From positions 1 to 33,979 of the forward strand of contig JAGBAA010000049.1 of the NCBI GenBank assembly GCA_017939795.1: 33,979 nucleotides of DNA, in the 5' to 3' direction. Of this stretch, positions 7,542 to 15,475 are shown piece by piece (position 1 is the first letter of the stretch; every line of letters begins with the position of its first letter). The DNA is from Thermoguttaceae bacterium. GTDB lineage: Bacteria; Planctomycetota; Planctomycetia; Pirellulales; Thermoguttaceae. Below the pieces are notes generated by a model. The model searched no databases, was not told the origin of the DNA, and saw only the letters and a program-made list of their open reading frames with translations. The translations under genes and the position numbers were made by a program.

Positions 7542-10500
7542 ATGAAAAAGATTTTTCTGATTTTGGCATTCAGCCTTTTTTTGAACCTCGCTGTCTCTTG
7601 GACTTCTGCGGAAACGCTGGAACCCATTCTTTCAGAGCCTTGGGCACCCCGCCTCAAGACCCCCATAGCGGGTTTCGTCCCACACGGCGGAGAGTGGACT
7701 CTTTCAGACGAAATCATTGAGGGACCGGCGGGAAATGGATTTCGTTTGACGAAAGCGGACATCGAAAAGGAGAACGTGACCTTTTCGGCTGAGATCTTCC
7801 TCGAAAAAGGAAGATCGGGCAACGCGGCACTCGTGACGAACTGCGGACGGGAAGGAGTTGGCGCAGACGCATTTGACGGATACGAATTCGCACTTTACGC
7901 TAAAGAACAGTTCGTTATGCTCGGACGCCATCAGCAGAACTTCCGCTGGCTCAAGTCCGTTCCCTGCACGATCCCCGAAAACGAGTGGGTCGAGCTGAAA
8001 GCCGAGTGCAGAAGAACAAAAGCGGGGAATCTCCTGACGCTGAGCGTGAACGGAAGGAAAACTGCGGAATTCACCGACCCCGATCCTCTTCCTCCAGGAA
8101 GCATTTCCCTTCGTCCCTGGCAGCGGACGGCCCGATTTCGGAATCTTAAGATCGACGGTGAACGTCAGGTTTTGTCTTCCGGCCCAAAAGAAACGTCCGT
8201 TTTGCCGGAAACGCTCCGGAGTGAAGACCTTCCCCCCATTCTGGTCGTGAGCCGTGCTGCATTTGGACGTCCGCCGGCAGTCGGGCAGGATTTCTGGGCC
8301 TCCCGGATCTTAAAGCCCGGCTGTGCGCTGAAGATCGTCCATCCGTCCGACCCGAAACGTGAGGTCGAGACCATCTTTGAGGATCCGAAAGGAACGATCT
8401 ACGACGCGAATCTCTCGTTCGACGCGAAGACGGTCTACTTTGCCTACGATCCGAACGGCGGCAATCGGTGGAAGATATTCCGCATCGGCATCGACGGCAG
8501 CGGACTGAAGCAGCTGACGTTCGGAGATTTCTACGATTTCAGTCCCGCAGAACTACCCAACGGCGAGATCGTTTTCGTCTCGAGCCGACGCGGGGGCTTC
8601 ACGCTCTGCCAGCCCGGCCCGACTTCAAATCTCCACAAAATGAAGGCGGACGGCTCCGGGATCCAGTGTATCAGTATGAACACACTGTCTGATTTTAATC
8701 CGCAGATCCTTCCGGACGGACGCATCCTCTTCACGCGCTGGGAGTACGTCGACCGGGACCTGACGTACCGCCAATCCCTCTGGACGCAAGATCCGGATGG
8801 AACGAACTACCAGCTCTACTTTGGAAACACCGTGCGCAGCTGCGGTTCGTTCCTTCAGTCCCGGCCGCTGCCAGGATCCAGCACACAGCTGGTCTCGTGT
8901 TTTACGCCGCATCATGGGTACCCGCAGGGAGCGATCGGTCTGATCGATTCCTCGTTCGGACGGGAGGCTCCGGAAAATGTCGGGTACACTTACGTTACGA
9001 AAGAACTCGCGCCTGTTCGGGACCGAAACCATGAATGGGGCTACCGCGATCCGTTCCCGATTTCGACGGACCGATTCCTTTGCTCGTTTGGTTCCGAGCG
9101 AAACGGCTCCGCACGCTATCGCCTTTACCTGCTGGACCGGAACGGCGAAAAACGGCTTCTCTACGAAGATCCCGACCCATCGATGGGGATCTACTGCCCG
9201 CTGGCAGTCCGGGAAACTCCGCGTCCGCGTGAAGTCTCTTCCACGATCTCGGATCCATCCCGCTCCACGGGAACGCTCCTTCTGGTGAACGTCTACGAGG
9301 GACTCGCGCCGTTCGTCAAGCCGGGGCAGGTCGCGAAACTCCGCATCATGGAGCAGGTCCGCAAATCGGAGGATCTCGGAAAGCGCGCCTACGATCAGTC
9401 GCCGGTGATGAGCGGAGCGACCTACTATGCGAAACGGTGTTGGGGGGAAGTCCCGGTTGAAAAGGACGGCTCGGCACATTTCGAAGTCCCGGCACTCCGC
9501 GAGATCTACCTTCAGGCTCTTGATTCGGAGGGAAGAGAACTTCAGCGAATGACGTCTGCGCTTCAGGTCATGCCCGGCGAAGTCCAGAGCTGCGTGGGAT
9601 GCCATGAAGACCGGCAGAAGTCCCCTCTTTCGCTCATGCGCGGCGTCCAGCCAATGGCCGCCCGTCGTGCGCCGGACGTTCCGCAGATGCCGGAATGGTG
9701 GAATGAGATCGCGCAGACGAATGAAAAACTCGATCCCCGGATCCTCAACTACTGCACGCTGGTCCAGCCCGTCTGGGACCGATGGTGCATTGAGTGCCAC
9801 AGCGGAACGGATCCGGACGGCGGATGCGATCTGACCGGGGACAAAACGCGCTTTTTCTCGCAATCCTACGACAGTCTCGTTTTCCGTTCCCGCTCGTATC
9901 GCCAGCACGATATGTTCTCCGGCCGAATGCTTCCGGAAGAAGCGAAGCGCGAAAAACCGCTCGTTCACTTCTACTGGCTCCTCTGGACTCCCTCCGGCGT
10001 AAACCAGCCTCTGGAAACCGGGATCCTCGCGAGTCGACTGGAAGAGTACATGGCGAAAGAACACTGCGGGCAGGAGATCCCGCTTGCCGACCGGCAGCGT
10101 GTTTTCATGTGGGTGGACGCAAACATTCCCTACTATGCGACGTACGCGAACAGCCGGCCGGAAACCAACGGGAAACGCGACCTTTTCGCCTGCGGGCCGT
10201 TCTGGAGCGATTTCCATGAAGTCTGGAACCGCCGATGCGCAAAATGCCACCGGGAATTTCACTACAGCGATACGCCGACCGGCCCCGCCAATCCAACGAC
10301 GAACTGGTCCGGGCGTTTTGGGTGGGTGAATTTTTCGACCCCTGAACACTCCGCGCTCCTCACGGCCCACCGTCCCAAACCGCTTGGACGCGGGATCCGG
10401 ACAGACGAAGGATTCCTTTTCGAAACCGATGAGGACCCGGACTACCAGAAATTCCTCCGTGCTATCCGTTCCGGACACGACGCCATGCTTGCCGTTCCGC

Positions 10501-10544
10501 GTGCCGATATGCCAGGCTTCCAAAACGCCAAAGCGGAAAATTGA
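7542..10544 (+). CDS. Secreted HzsA-related protein with three heme c motifs
   Basis: 1000 residues. The signal peptide is MKKIFLILAFSLFLNLAVSWTSA. Residues about 30-205 resemble a LamG/DUF1080-type beta-sandwich (FSAEIFLEKGRSGNAALV, ending RFRNLKIDGER). Residues about 220-560 form a TolB/beta-propeller-like region (ILVVSRAAFG, FDAKTVYFAYDPNGG, LPNGEIVFVSSRRGG, ILPDGRILFTRWEY) typical of proteins related to the hydrazine synthase alpha subunit. The C-terminal third has three heme-binding CxxCH motifs: CVGCH at 684, CIECH at 749 and CAKCH at 899. These proteins are widespread in Planctomycetota outside anammox bacteria and have no proven reaction, so hydrazine synthesis should not be assumed. 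A periplasmic redox or carbohydrate-linked role is plausible. No clear Shine-Dalgarno precedes the start; the signal peptide fixes it. Confidence 0.82.
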   Translation: MKKIFLILAFSLFLNLAVSWTSAETLEPILSEPWAPRLKTPIAGFVPHGGEWTLSDEIIEGPAGNGFRLTKADIEKENVTFSAEIFLEKGRSGNAALVTNCGREGVGADAFDGYEFALYAKEQFVMLGRHQQNFRWLKSVPCTIPENEWVELKAECRRTKAGNLLTLSVNGRKTAEFTDPDPLPPGSISLRPWQRTARFRNLKIDGERQVLSSGPKETSVLPETLRSEDLPPILVVSRAAFGRPPAVGQDFWASRILKPGCALKIVHPSDPKREVETIFEDPKGTIYDANLSFDAKTVYFAYDPNGGNRWKIFRIGIDGSGLKQLTFGDFYDFSPAELPNGEIVFVSSRRGGFTLCQPGPTSNLHKMKADGSGIQCISMNTLSDFNPQILPDGRILFTRWEYVDRDLTYRQSLWTQDPDGTNYQLYFGNTVRSCGSFLQSRPLPGSSTQLVSCFTPHHGYPQGAIGLIDSSFGREAPENVGYTYVTKELAPVRDRNHEWGYRDPFPISTDRFLCSFGSERNGSARYRLYLLDRNGEKRLLYEDPDPSMGIYCPLAVRETPRPREVSSTISDPSRSTGTLLLVNVYEGLAPFVKPGQVAKLRIMEQVRKSEDLGKRAYDQSPVMSGATYYAKRCWGEVPVEKDGSAHFEVPALREIYLQALDSEGRELQRMTSALQVMPGEVQSCVGCHEDRQKSPLSLMRGVQPMAARRAPDVPQMPEWWNEIAQTNEKLDPRILNYCTLVQPVWDRWCIECHSGTDPDGGCDLTGDKTRFFSQSYDSLVFRSRSYRQHDMFSGRMLPEEAKREKPLVHFYWLLWTPSGVNQPLETGILASRLEEYMAKEHCGQEIPLADRQRVFMWVDANIPYYATYANSRPETNGKRDLFACGPFWSDFHEVWNRRCAKCHREFHYSDTPTGPANPTTNWSGRFGWVNFSTPEHSALLTAHRPKPLGRGIRTDEGFLFETDEDPDYQKFLRAIRSGHDAMLAVPRADMPGFQNAKAEN

Positions 10545-10589
10545 CCGCATGGCATCATACCGCGTACTGCCGCACATTGTCATCCGCGC

Positions 10590-10616
10590 GTTCTTCCGCT
10601 CAATTCACGGAAGAAC
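10590..10616. terminator. Hairpin between convergent genes
   Basis: 9-bp perfect stem GTTCTTCCG (10590-10598) / CGGAAGAAC (10608-10616) with a 9-nt loop. It sits in the 89-bp gap between a plus-strand stop at 10544 and a minus-strand stop at 10634. It has no strong T-run on either side and may work in both directions. Confidence 0.45.
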
Positions 10617-10633
10617 CGAGGCAAGATCCCGCA

Positions 10634-11509
10634 TTATTTTGCAGGTTCAGCAACCCGCACGCCGATCGCGTTCCCATTGTGGCGCAGCGTGTACGGTTTC
10701 CCAAGGCCAACGGGACGATTCAGAACTTTCGGCTGCCCATCCTCACCGCGAACCGTCATGGTCGTGGAGCCGCCGCCGTCAAGGTTGACTCCGTCATCCG
10801 CGCCCAATTTCTGGAGGATCTCGCCGCACTCGGCATACGTCGCACCAATACTGAATCCAGCCTGGCGTCCGTCAATGGTGACGAACCAGACCGTTTTCCC
10901 GTCAGCTGAAACGGCCGCAAGCGTACGCGGATGACGCGCAGGATCGGCAAATTCCGGCACCTGACCATCCTCCAAAAGCATCGGTCTGCCGGAAACGGCC
11001 TGATCGACCGCGTCGATCGGTTCGTCTTTTTGCGTAGTCTTTACCTCGCACAGACCATCCTTCCGAACGACAAACGAGCCATAACCATTCGCCGGTGAAA
11101 CCAGAACGCCATCGGAAACCGCCAGACCTTTCGCATCGGATGGTCCGCGATTTTTCCGAGTGTAGCCATTAAACGGCGAGTAGAAATTTGCGTTGACTGC
11201 CGCCGCCAAACCATGTTCTTTTAGAAAATCCGGCACGGTCTGACGGTCCGTCTCCGCTTTATCCGCTTCATATCCGGCAATACGACCGGTCGAATAGAAC
11301 GACAGTCCTGGCGTGTCTGCCTGAATGCGAAGAACGTTGACCTTCAAAAGCGGTTCCTCAACCTGGATAGCGGCATGATCGATCCCCGGAAAAAGTGGTT
11401 TCCATTCCGGATCCGGAAGTTCAAGTGCTGAGAGCATTCCGCAGCAATTCCATCCGGACAACAGCAGCACAGAAAGACCAAAACGAACGAAACGTCGTGA
11501 AATTTTCAT
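10634..11509 (-). CDS. Phosphodiester glycosidase-domain (NAGPA/DUF2233-like) exported protein
   Basis: 291 residues from the ATG at 11509, chosen because AAGGAG lies 5 nt upstream; an in-frame ATG at 11524 overlaps that site. The signal peptide runs MKISRRFVRFGLSVLLLSG to about CGMLSA. The core has the family phrases AAVNANFYSPFNGY, GLAVSDGVLVSP, WFVTIDGRQAGFS, LGADDGVNLDGGGSTTM and RPVGLG. Domains of this type (as in mammalian uncovering enzyme NAGPA) hydrolyse sugar phosphodiesters such as GlcNAc-1-phosphate diesters, so a periplasmic role on phosphoglycans or teichoic-acid-like polymers is likely. It is divergent from the ubiquitin-like operon and probably unrelated to it. Confidence 0.83.
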   Translation of the reverse strand: MKISRRFVRFGLSVLLLSGWNCCGMLSALELPDPEWKPLFPGIDHAAIQVEEPLLKVNVLRIQADTPGLSFYSTGRIAGYEADKAETDRQTVPDFLKEHGLAAAVNANFYSPFNGYTRKNRGPSDAKGLAVSDGVLVSPANGYGSFVVRKDGLCEVKTTQKDEPIDAVDQAVSGRPMLLEDGQVPEFADPARHPRTLAAVSADGKTVWFVTIDGRQAGFSIGATYAECGEILQKLGADDGVNLDGGGSTTMTVRGEDGQPKVLNRPVGLGKPYTLRHNGNAIGVRVAEPAK

Positions 11510-11581
11510 GGGATCTCCTTTCAAAATACATTTCTTGCCAACCTTCCCAAACCCAAAGAATTTTCAGGAAAGTCTGTTTTC

Positions 11582-11609
11582 ATTTTATCCGCGATCTCCG
11601 GAAAATCAA
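11582..11609 (-). promoter_or_regulatory. Promoter of the phosphodiester glycosidase gene, C-tract abutting -35
   Basis: Minus-strand TTGATT (11609-11604), 16-bp spacer, TAAAAT (11587-11582), with GTGTCCCCC directly upstream of the -35. The same upstream element occurs at the glutaminase-like gene promoter. Confidence 0.6.
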
Positions 11610-11690
11610 GGGGGACACTCCCCTGATGAACCAAATCTCTCCAGGAACGCCTGTTTTTTTGTGTCTCAAAGTGCTTAAAGTGGAAAATTT

Positions 11691-11718
11691 TTCACAAATT
11701 TCGCAAAATATTTAAAAT
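11691..11718 (+). promoter_or_regulatory. Candidate promoter of the ubiquitin-like operon
   Basis: TTCACA (11691-11696), 16-bp spacer, TAAAAT (11713-11718) in an AT-rich stretch, leaving a leader of about 90 nt before the E2 start. The -35 is a 4/6 match, so this is tentative. No dyad operator was recognised. Confidence 0.4.
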
Positions 11719-11816
11719 AAAAAGAATTTTTCTGTCATTTCATAACACAACGGCGTTCTTTAAGGTAGAGCATCGAGCGTTCGAGCTGATCCTGAAACCT
11801 ATTCGCGAGGAAATTT

Positions 11817-12572
11817 ATGCACAATTTGACCTGCACGCACTGCAATCATAGAATCACTGTCCGCCAGGAACTTCCGTCGGATAAACCGTTTCGATTCACG
11901 TGCCCGCAATGCGGCGAAAAAACGACCGTCCAAAGACCGGTTCTGCCCGCATCTGAGAAAATCGTCATTTCGTTTGATGAACCAACGCCGCCCCCACTTC
12001 CCTCAGGAGGATCCGCAGGATCCCAATCGACCATCCTCCCTCCGCCGCCTCCTGTCCCGGGGACTTCCGCGTCTGCCTTCAGTGGAAATTCCGGTCCTGC
12101 ACCGGGAGTACGACTCTCTCCCCGTCAGCGGCGTTTGGTTTCCGACGAAAAGGAAACTCAGGAATTCTTCAGGGACTTTCCGATGATCCGGATCGTTTCG
12201 AGCAAAGGGACTCCGGCAGACACGTATGTCGTGGAGTACCATATCCGGGGCATTGAGCGGCTCGAAAAAAATCAGCCGGTCTACCGCGATACGCACCAGG
12301 TCGAGATCCAGCTTGGGAGCGGCTATCCGCGCACTCCGCCGACCTGCCGAATGCTGACGCCGATCTTCCATCCGAACATCGAGCCTGCCGTCATCTGCAT
12401 CGGAGACCACTGGTCTGCGCAGGAACGGCTTTGCCATCTGATCGTACGCATCGGCGAGATCATCTGTTTCCAATCATACAATATCCACAGTCCGCTGGAT
12501 GGTCTCGCGGCACAGTGGGCCGATCTGCATCAGGACATGCTTCCGACCGATTCACGTTTCCTGATGCCGTAA
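11817..12572 (+). CDS. E2 ubiquitin-conjugating-like protein with N-terminal zinc ribbon
   Basis: 251 residues; GAGG lies 6 nt before the ATG. Residues 1-35 form a zinc ribbon (C6, C9, C29, C32). Residues 55-100 are a Pro/Ser/Gly-rich linker. Residues about 105-245 are a UBC fold with GYPRTPPTCRMLTPIFHPN, giving the canonical HPN triad at 185-187, and a cysteine at 194 (VICIGDHWS) in the position of the E2 active site, followed by the conserved Trp. Both E2 hallmarks are intact, so it should accept the ubiquitin-like protein from the E1 as a thioester. It is the first gene of the operon. The zinc ribbon resembles those at the N-termini of the two RING-like proteins at the other end. A short motif EKIVISFDEP (47-56) recurs in partners. 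Family assignment rests on motif order. Confidence 0.9.
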   Translation: MHNLTCTHCNHRITVRQELPSDKPFRFTCPQCGEKTTVQRPVLPASEKIVISFDEPTPPPLPSGGSAGSQSTILPPPPPVPGTSASAFSGNSGPAPGVRLSPRQRRLVSDEKETQEFFRDFPMIRIVSSKGTPADTYVVEYHIRGIERLEKNQPVYRDTHQVEIQLGSGYPRTPPTCRMLTPIFHPNIEPAVICIGDHWSAQERLCHLIVRIGEIICFQSYNIHSPLDGLAAQWADLHQDMLPTDSRFLMP

Positions 12573-12605
12573 TGTCCTGAACCGGGGAAAAATCAAATTT
12601 CAGAG

Positions 12606-12647
12606 GAGATCCTGCAGGAAATTCAGAGAGGATACCCACAGGATCTC
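12606..12647 (+). other. Inverted repeat in the E2-Ubl gap
   Basis: GAGATCCTG (12606-12614) can pair with CAGGATCTC (12639-12647) across a 24-nt loop. The left arm also overlaps the palindrome TCCTGCAGGA. It lies in the only sizeable gap of the operon (126 bp), so the transcript could fold here and adjust E2 to Ubl ratios by attenuation or processing. No T-run follows. Confidence 0.35.
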
Positions 12648-12698
12648 AGACCAAACATTAAAAAACAGTTTCAAACCATAACACAAGGAGAAAAACTC

Positions 12699-12980
12699 AT
12701 GGCAAACATCAACGTTTTCATTTGGGACGCGACCGGAAACAAACGTCAGGAAGTCGAACTGCCGGACAACGCGCCGGTGAACCGCATCATCAGCGTGCTG
12801 CTTGAAAAGATGAACCTTCCCAAAAATGGTCCGGACGGCCAGCCGCTGGTCTACAAATTCCACCACAAAGCCAGCGGGAAACAGCTTCAGGACACTCAGT
12901 GCCTCGCAGATGTTGGAGCAAAAGACGGTGACGTCATTCGCCTCCAGCCCGAGATCACTGCGGGAGGATGCCATGTTTGA
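12699..12980 (+). CDS. Ubiquitin-like protein with Gly-Gly-Cys-His-Val C-terminus
   Basis: 93 residues, start supported by AAGGAG upstream. The order of segments fits a single beta-grasp: two N-terminal strands (INVFIWD, KRQEVELP), a helix (APVNRIISVLLEKM), then strands LVYKFHHKASGKQL and the typical late motif CLADVGAKDGDVIRL. It ends ITAGGCHV, so a diglycine at 89-90 is followed by three extra residues. Conjugation would need removal of Cys-His-Val, for which the JAMM peptidase two genes on is the obvious candidate. It is one domain only, unlike ISG15-like double-domain bacterial Ubls. The stop overlaps the E1 start by 8 nt. The extra tail might partly be a consequence of this overlap, since the glycine codons GGA GGA also form the E1 ribosome-binding site. 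Confidence 0.9.
   Translation: MANINVFIWDATGNKRQEVELPDNAPVNRIISVLLEKMNLPKNGPDGQPLVYKFHHKASGKQLQDTQCLADVGAKDGDVIRLQPEITAGGCHV
12962..12967 (+). promoter_or_regulatory. E1 ribosome-binding site embedded in the Ubl diglycine codons
   Basis: GGGAGG at 12962-12967 lies 5 nt before the E1 ATG at 12973 and spans the last base of the alanine codon plus most of the two glycine codons of the Ubl tail. It decides the E1 start and couples E1 translation to that of Ubl. Confidence 0.7.
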
Positions 12981-14202
12981 CGAAACTGACGGCAAAACGA
13001 CTCCTGAAAAAGATCCCGCCCCGGCGGGAGAAAAACTCACCATCGATCTCACGGAACTCGAATCGCCGGAAGAAAGCAGGTTCCAGCGTTTCAGTCTCAT
13101 TGGATGGTGGGATCAGGAGAAACTGCGAAACGCAAAAGTCCTTGTCGTGGGAGCAGGAGCACTCGGGAATGAGATCGTGAAAAATCTCGCACTTCTCGGG
13201 ATCGGAAACATTCTGATCGCCGACCTGGATAGGATCGAAAACTCCAATCTTTCCCGTTCGGTCCTCTACCGCAAGGAAGATAACGGAGCGTCCAAAGCCG
13301 AAACTGCCGCCCGCAGCGCAAAAGAGATCTACCCGGAAATGAACGTCCGGGCGTTTCACGGAAATGTGCTTCACGATTTCGGCGCGGGAGTCTACCATTG
13401 GGCAGATGTTGTGCTTGGCGGTCTCGACAATCGGGAAGCTCGGCTTTCGATCAACCGAAACTGCCTCAAACTGAACAAACCGTGGATCGACGGCGCGATC
13501 GAACAGATCAGCGGAGTCGCGCGCGTTTTCGAACCGGACGGACCATGCTATGAGTGCACCATGTCCGAAATGGACTGGGTCCTCCTGAACAAACGCAGGT
13601 CGTGCAATCTCCTGACCCGCTCGGAAATGGAGCTTGGAAAAACGCCGACGACGCCGACCATCAGCTCCATCATCGCAGGCGTTCAGTGCCAGGAAGCCGT
13701 CAAGCTGCTTCACGGTATGGAAACGATCGCGGGAAAGGGATTCGTTTTTAACGGCATCTCGGCGGACTCGTATCTGATCGAGTACCAGCGAAAGGAAGAC
13801 TGCTGGAGCCACGACACGGCAGACCGGGTCATTTCTCTGGAACGCTCAGTTCGGGACATGACCGTCCGGGAACTCCTTGAGACCGCCAGAAAAGATCTTG
13901 GCACCAGCGTTCAGCTGGAATTCAATCAGGAGATCCTCGAAAAAATGACGTGTGCTCCATGCGGAGAAGAGACCGAAGCATTCATCCCGTTCGGAAAAGC
14001 GACGGCGGAAAACGCGATCTGCCCCAAATGCGGCAAAAATCGGATCCTGAAGACCTTCTTTACCGTCACGGGCGAAGAAACGTGGCTGGACCGGACTCTG
14101 AAACAGTGCGGACTGCCGTTTTTCGACATCGTGTGGGCACGGACGGAAAGTGAGCTGATCGGATACGAAATGTCGGCGGACAGAGTCGAATACGGACTTT
14201 AG
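12973..14202 (+). CDS. E1-like (ThiF/MoeB/UBA fold) activating enzyme with C-terminal zinc extension
   Basis: 409 residues from the ATG at 12973. The ThiF-type adenylation domain spans about 40-270: VLVVGAGALGNE (GxGxxG at 60-65), ADLDRIENSNLSR, and GGLDNREARLSINRNC. The first CxxC is C192/C195 (PCYECTM). C211 in RRSCNLLTR lies in the loop where related enzymes carry the catalytic cysteine, followed by TPTISSIIAGVQCQEAVKLL. The last 130 residues add a region not found in MoeB/ThiF, with a second pair of CxxC motifs (C327/C330, C350/C353), perhaps for recruiting E2. The N-terminal tail contains EKLTIDLTELE, similar to short motifs in other operon members. The predicted reaction is ATP-dependent adenylation of the Ubl C-terminus and transfer to the E2 cysteine. 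It overlaps the Ubl gene. Confidence 0.9.
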   Translation: MFDETDGKTTPEKDPAPAGEKLTIDLTELESPEESRFQRFSLIGWWDQEKLRNAKVLVVGAGALGNEIVKNLALLGIGNILIADLDRIENSNLSRSVLYRKEDNGASKAETAARSAKEIYPEMNVRAFHGNVLHDFGAGVYHWADVVLGGLDNREARLSINRNCLKLNKPWIDGAIEQISGVARVFEPDGPCYECTMSEMDWVLLNKRRSCNLLTRSEMELGKTPTTPTISSIIAGVQCQEAVKLLHGMETIAGKGFVFNGISADSYLIEYQRKEDCWSHDTADRVISLERSVRDMTVRELLETARKDLGTSVQLEFNQEILEKMTCAPCGEETEAFIPFGKATAENAICPKCGKNRILKTFFTVTGEETWLDRTLKQCGLPFFDIVWARTESELIGYEMSADRVEYGL

Positions 14203-14218
14203 AAAAAGGGAGATCCCA

Positions 14219-15475
14219 ATGAAATCACTAAAAAATCCTGACGATTTCCAATGCCCGGTCTTCGTGCGGCAATCGGTCATCGACGAAATGAAACGCCATG
14301 GCCGAAGCAGCATGAATAAAGAAGTCTGCGGCATCCTGCTCGGAAATCTCAGCCTGGATGAAGAGGAAAACTGGCGGGTCTGCGTCGATGCGCGGATCGA
14401 GGGGAAGTACGCCGACAATCAGTCCGGAGCGGTCACGTTCACCGGCGAGACCTGGGACTGGATCCATGAACAGATGGCTGAAAAGTACCCCGGGATGCGT
14501 ATCGTCGGCTGGTACCATACCCATCCGGGTTTCGGAATTTTCCTTTCCGACATGGACCTCTACATCCACAGAAACTTTTTCCCCCTGCGCTGGCAGTGCG
14601 CGTACGTCTATGATCCGCAGGCAGAAGAGGACGGCTGGTTCCTCTGGCAGGACGATTCACCGAAAAAAGGCGAGGTGCTGATCTTCCAGGACTCCGCCTC
14701 CCTCCGCGATGAAACGGACTTTGCCGCGACATCCCCGCTCTTCTCTCCATCCTCGGAAGAGTCCCAAGATCTTCAAACTCCAACCCCGCAAGAGACCATG
14801 AAAACGTCCGACTATATCCTGCTCGCAGCCTGTTCACTCATCATGCTGCTCATGTGTACCATTCTGTTCCAGACCGGAAAGAAACTCCAACTGATCGAAA
14901 AGCAACTCAGCGAGCTGGAGATCCGTACGGAAAAAACGCTGGAACTTCCGAATGAATGGAAACATTTTAAACATGGTCTGCTCCAGAATTTCCAGATGCT
15001 TGGCAATTCCTTCACGGAGATCAGTCAACTGAACGCCGAAGAGTCGAAAGAAAAAGAGCAGGAAACCGCAAAACCGGAGCAAAACCGCCAGCAGGAAAGT
15101 TCTCCGAAAACAGGAAGAGGGCGTTTCCATGGAAGACCGCATCCGAACAGTGCCTCTCAACCACAAAACGCGCATTCCGAACCTAAACAGGATACGTCGG
15201 CTGCAGTTTCGGTACCAGTTCAAGAGAAGGTACAGATCACCAACCAGACTCAACTCCAGAGACCAGAATATCATCCGATCGTGCCTCAAGACCAGCCTCA
15301 AGACCAGCCTCAGAATCAGTCACTGGATCGGTCTCCGCGGCAAACCGAGCAGGGATCAGCAAACCAGACAGATCCCTCGTCGGCGAAATTTCAGCATAAT
15401 CCCCCACCCCCAGAAACGGCCCCAATCGCAGCTCCCGTTTCTCAAAGCAAATTGAAGGAGCCTGTCCATGAATAG
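14219..15475 (+). CDS. Membrane-anchored JAMM/Mov34 metallopeptidase (deubiquitinase-like)
   Basis: 418 residues; AGGGAG precedes the ATG. The N-terminal 160 residues are a JAB/JAMM domain with a complete metal site: Glu35 in KEVCGILLG, then His100-x-His102-x7-Ser110-x2-Asp113 in the stretch beginning WYHTHPGFG. A single transmembrane segment lies at about 199-217. A Lys/Glu-rich probable coiled coil follows (220-275), then a Gln/Pro/Ser-rich tail with repeated DQPQ units. With the N-terminal domain presumed cytoplasmic, the tail would face the periplasm. Expected roles are trimming Cys-His-Val from the Ubl precursor and removing conjugated Ubl. A membrane anchor plus a long disordered tail is unusual for bacterial JAMM proteins in Ub-like operons. 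It overlaps the next gene by 8 nt. Confidence 0.9.
   Translation: MKSLKNPDDFQCPVFVRQSVIDEMKRHGRSSMNKEVCGILLGNLSLDEEENWRVCVDARIEGKYADNQSGAVTFTGETWDWIHEQMAEKYPGMRIVGWYHTHPGFGIFLSDMDLYIHRNFFPLRWQCAYVYDPQAEEDGWFLWQDDSPKKGEVLIFQDSASLRDETDFAATSPLFSPSSEESQDLQTPTPQETMKTSDYILLAACSLIMLLMCTILFQTGKKLQLIEKQLSELEIRTEKTLELPNEWKHFKHGLLQNFQMLGNSFTEISQLNAEESKEKEQETAKPEQNRQQESSPKTGRGRFHGRPHPNSASQPQNAHSEPKQDTSAAVSVPVQEKVQITNQTQLQRPEYHPIVPQDQPQDQPQNQSLDRSPRQTEQGSANQTDPSSAKFQHNPPPPETAPIAAPVSQSKLKEPVHE

Noticed and set aside
7542..10544. Hydrazine synthase and an anammox organism
   Set aside because: Only family-level resemblance to HzsA; no other hydrazine synthase subunits or anammox genes are in the window, and the N-terminal LamG-like domain and carbohydrate-related neighbours point elsewhere.
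12699..12980. Ubl as a ThiS/MoaD sulfur carrier
   Set aside because: A true E2 with HPN and active Cys, a JAMM peptidase and RING-like proteins are co-encoded, no sulfurtransferase or thiamine/molybdopterin gene is near, and the GG is not terminal.
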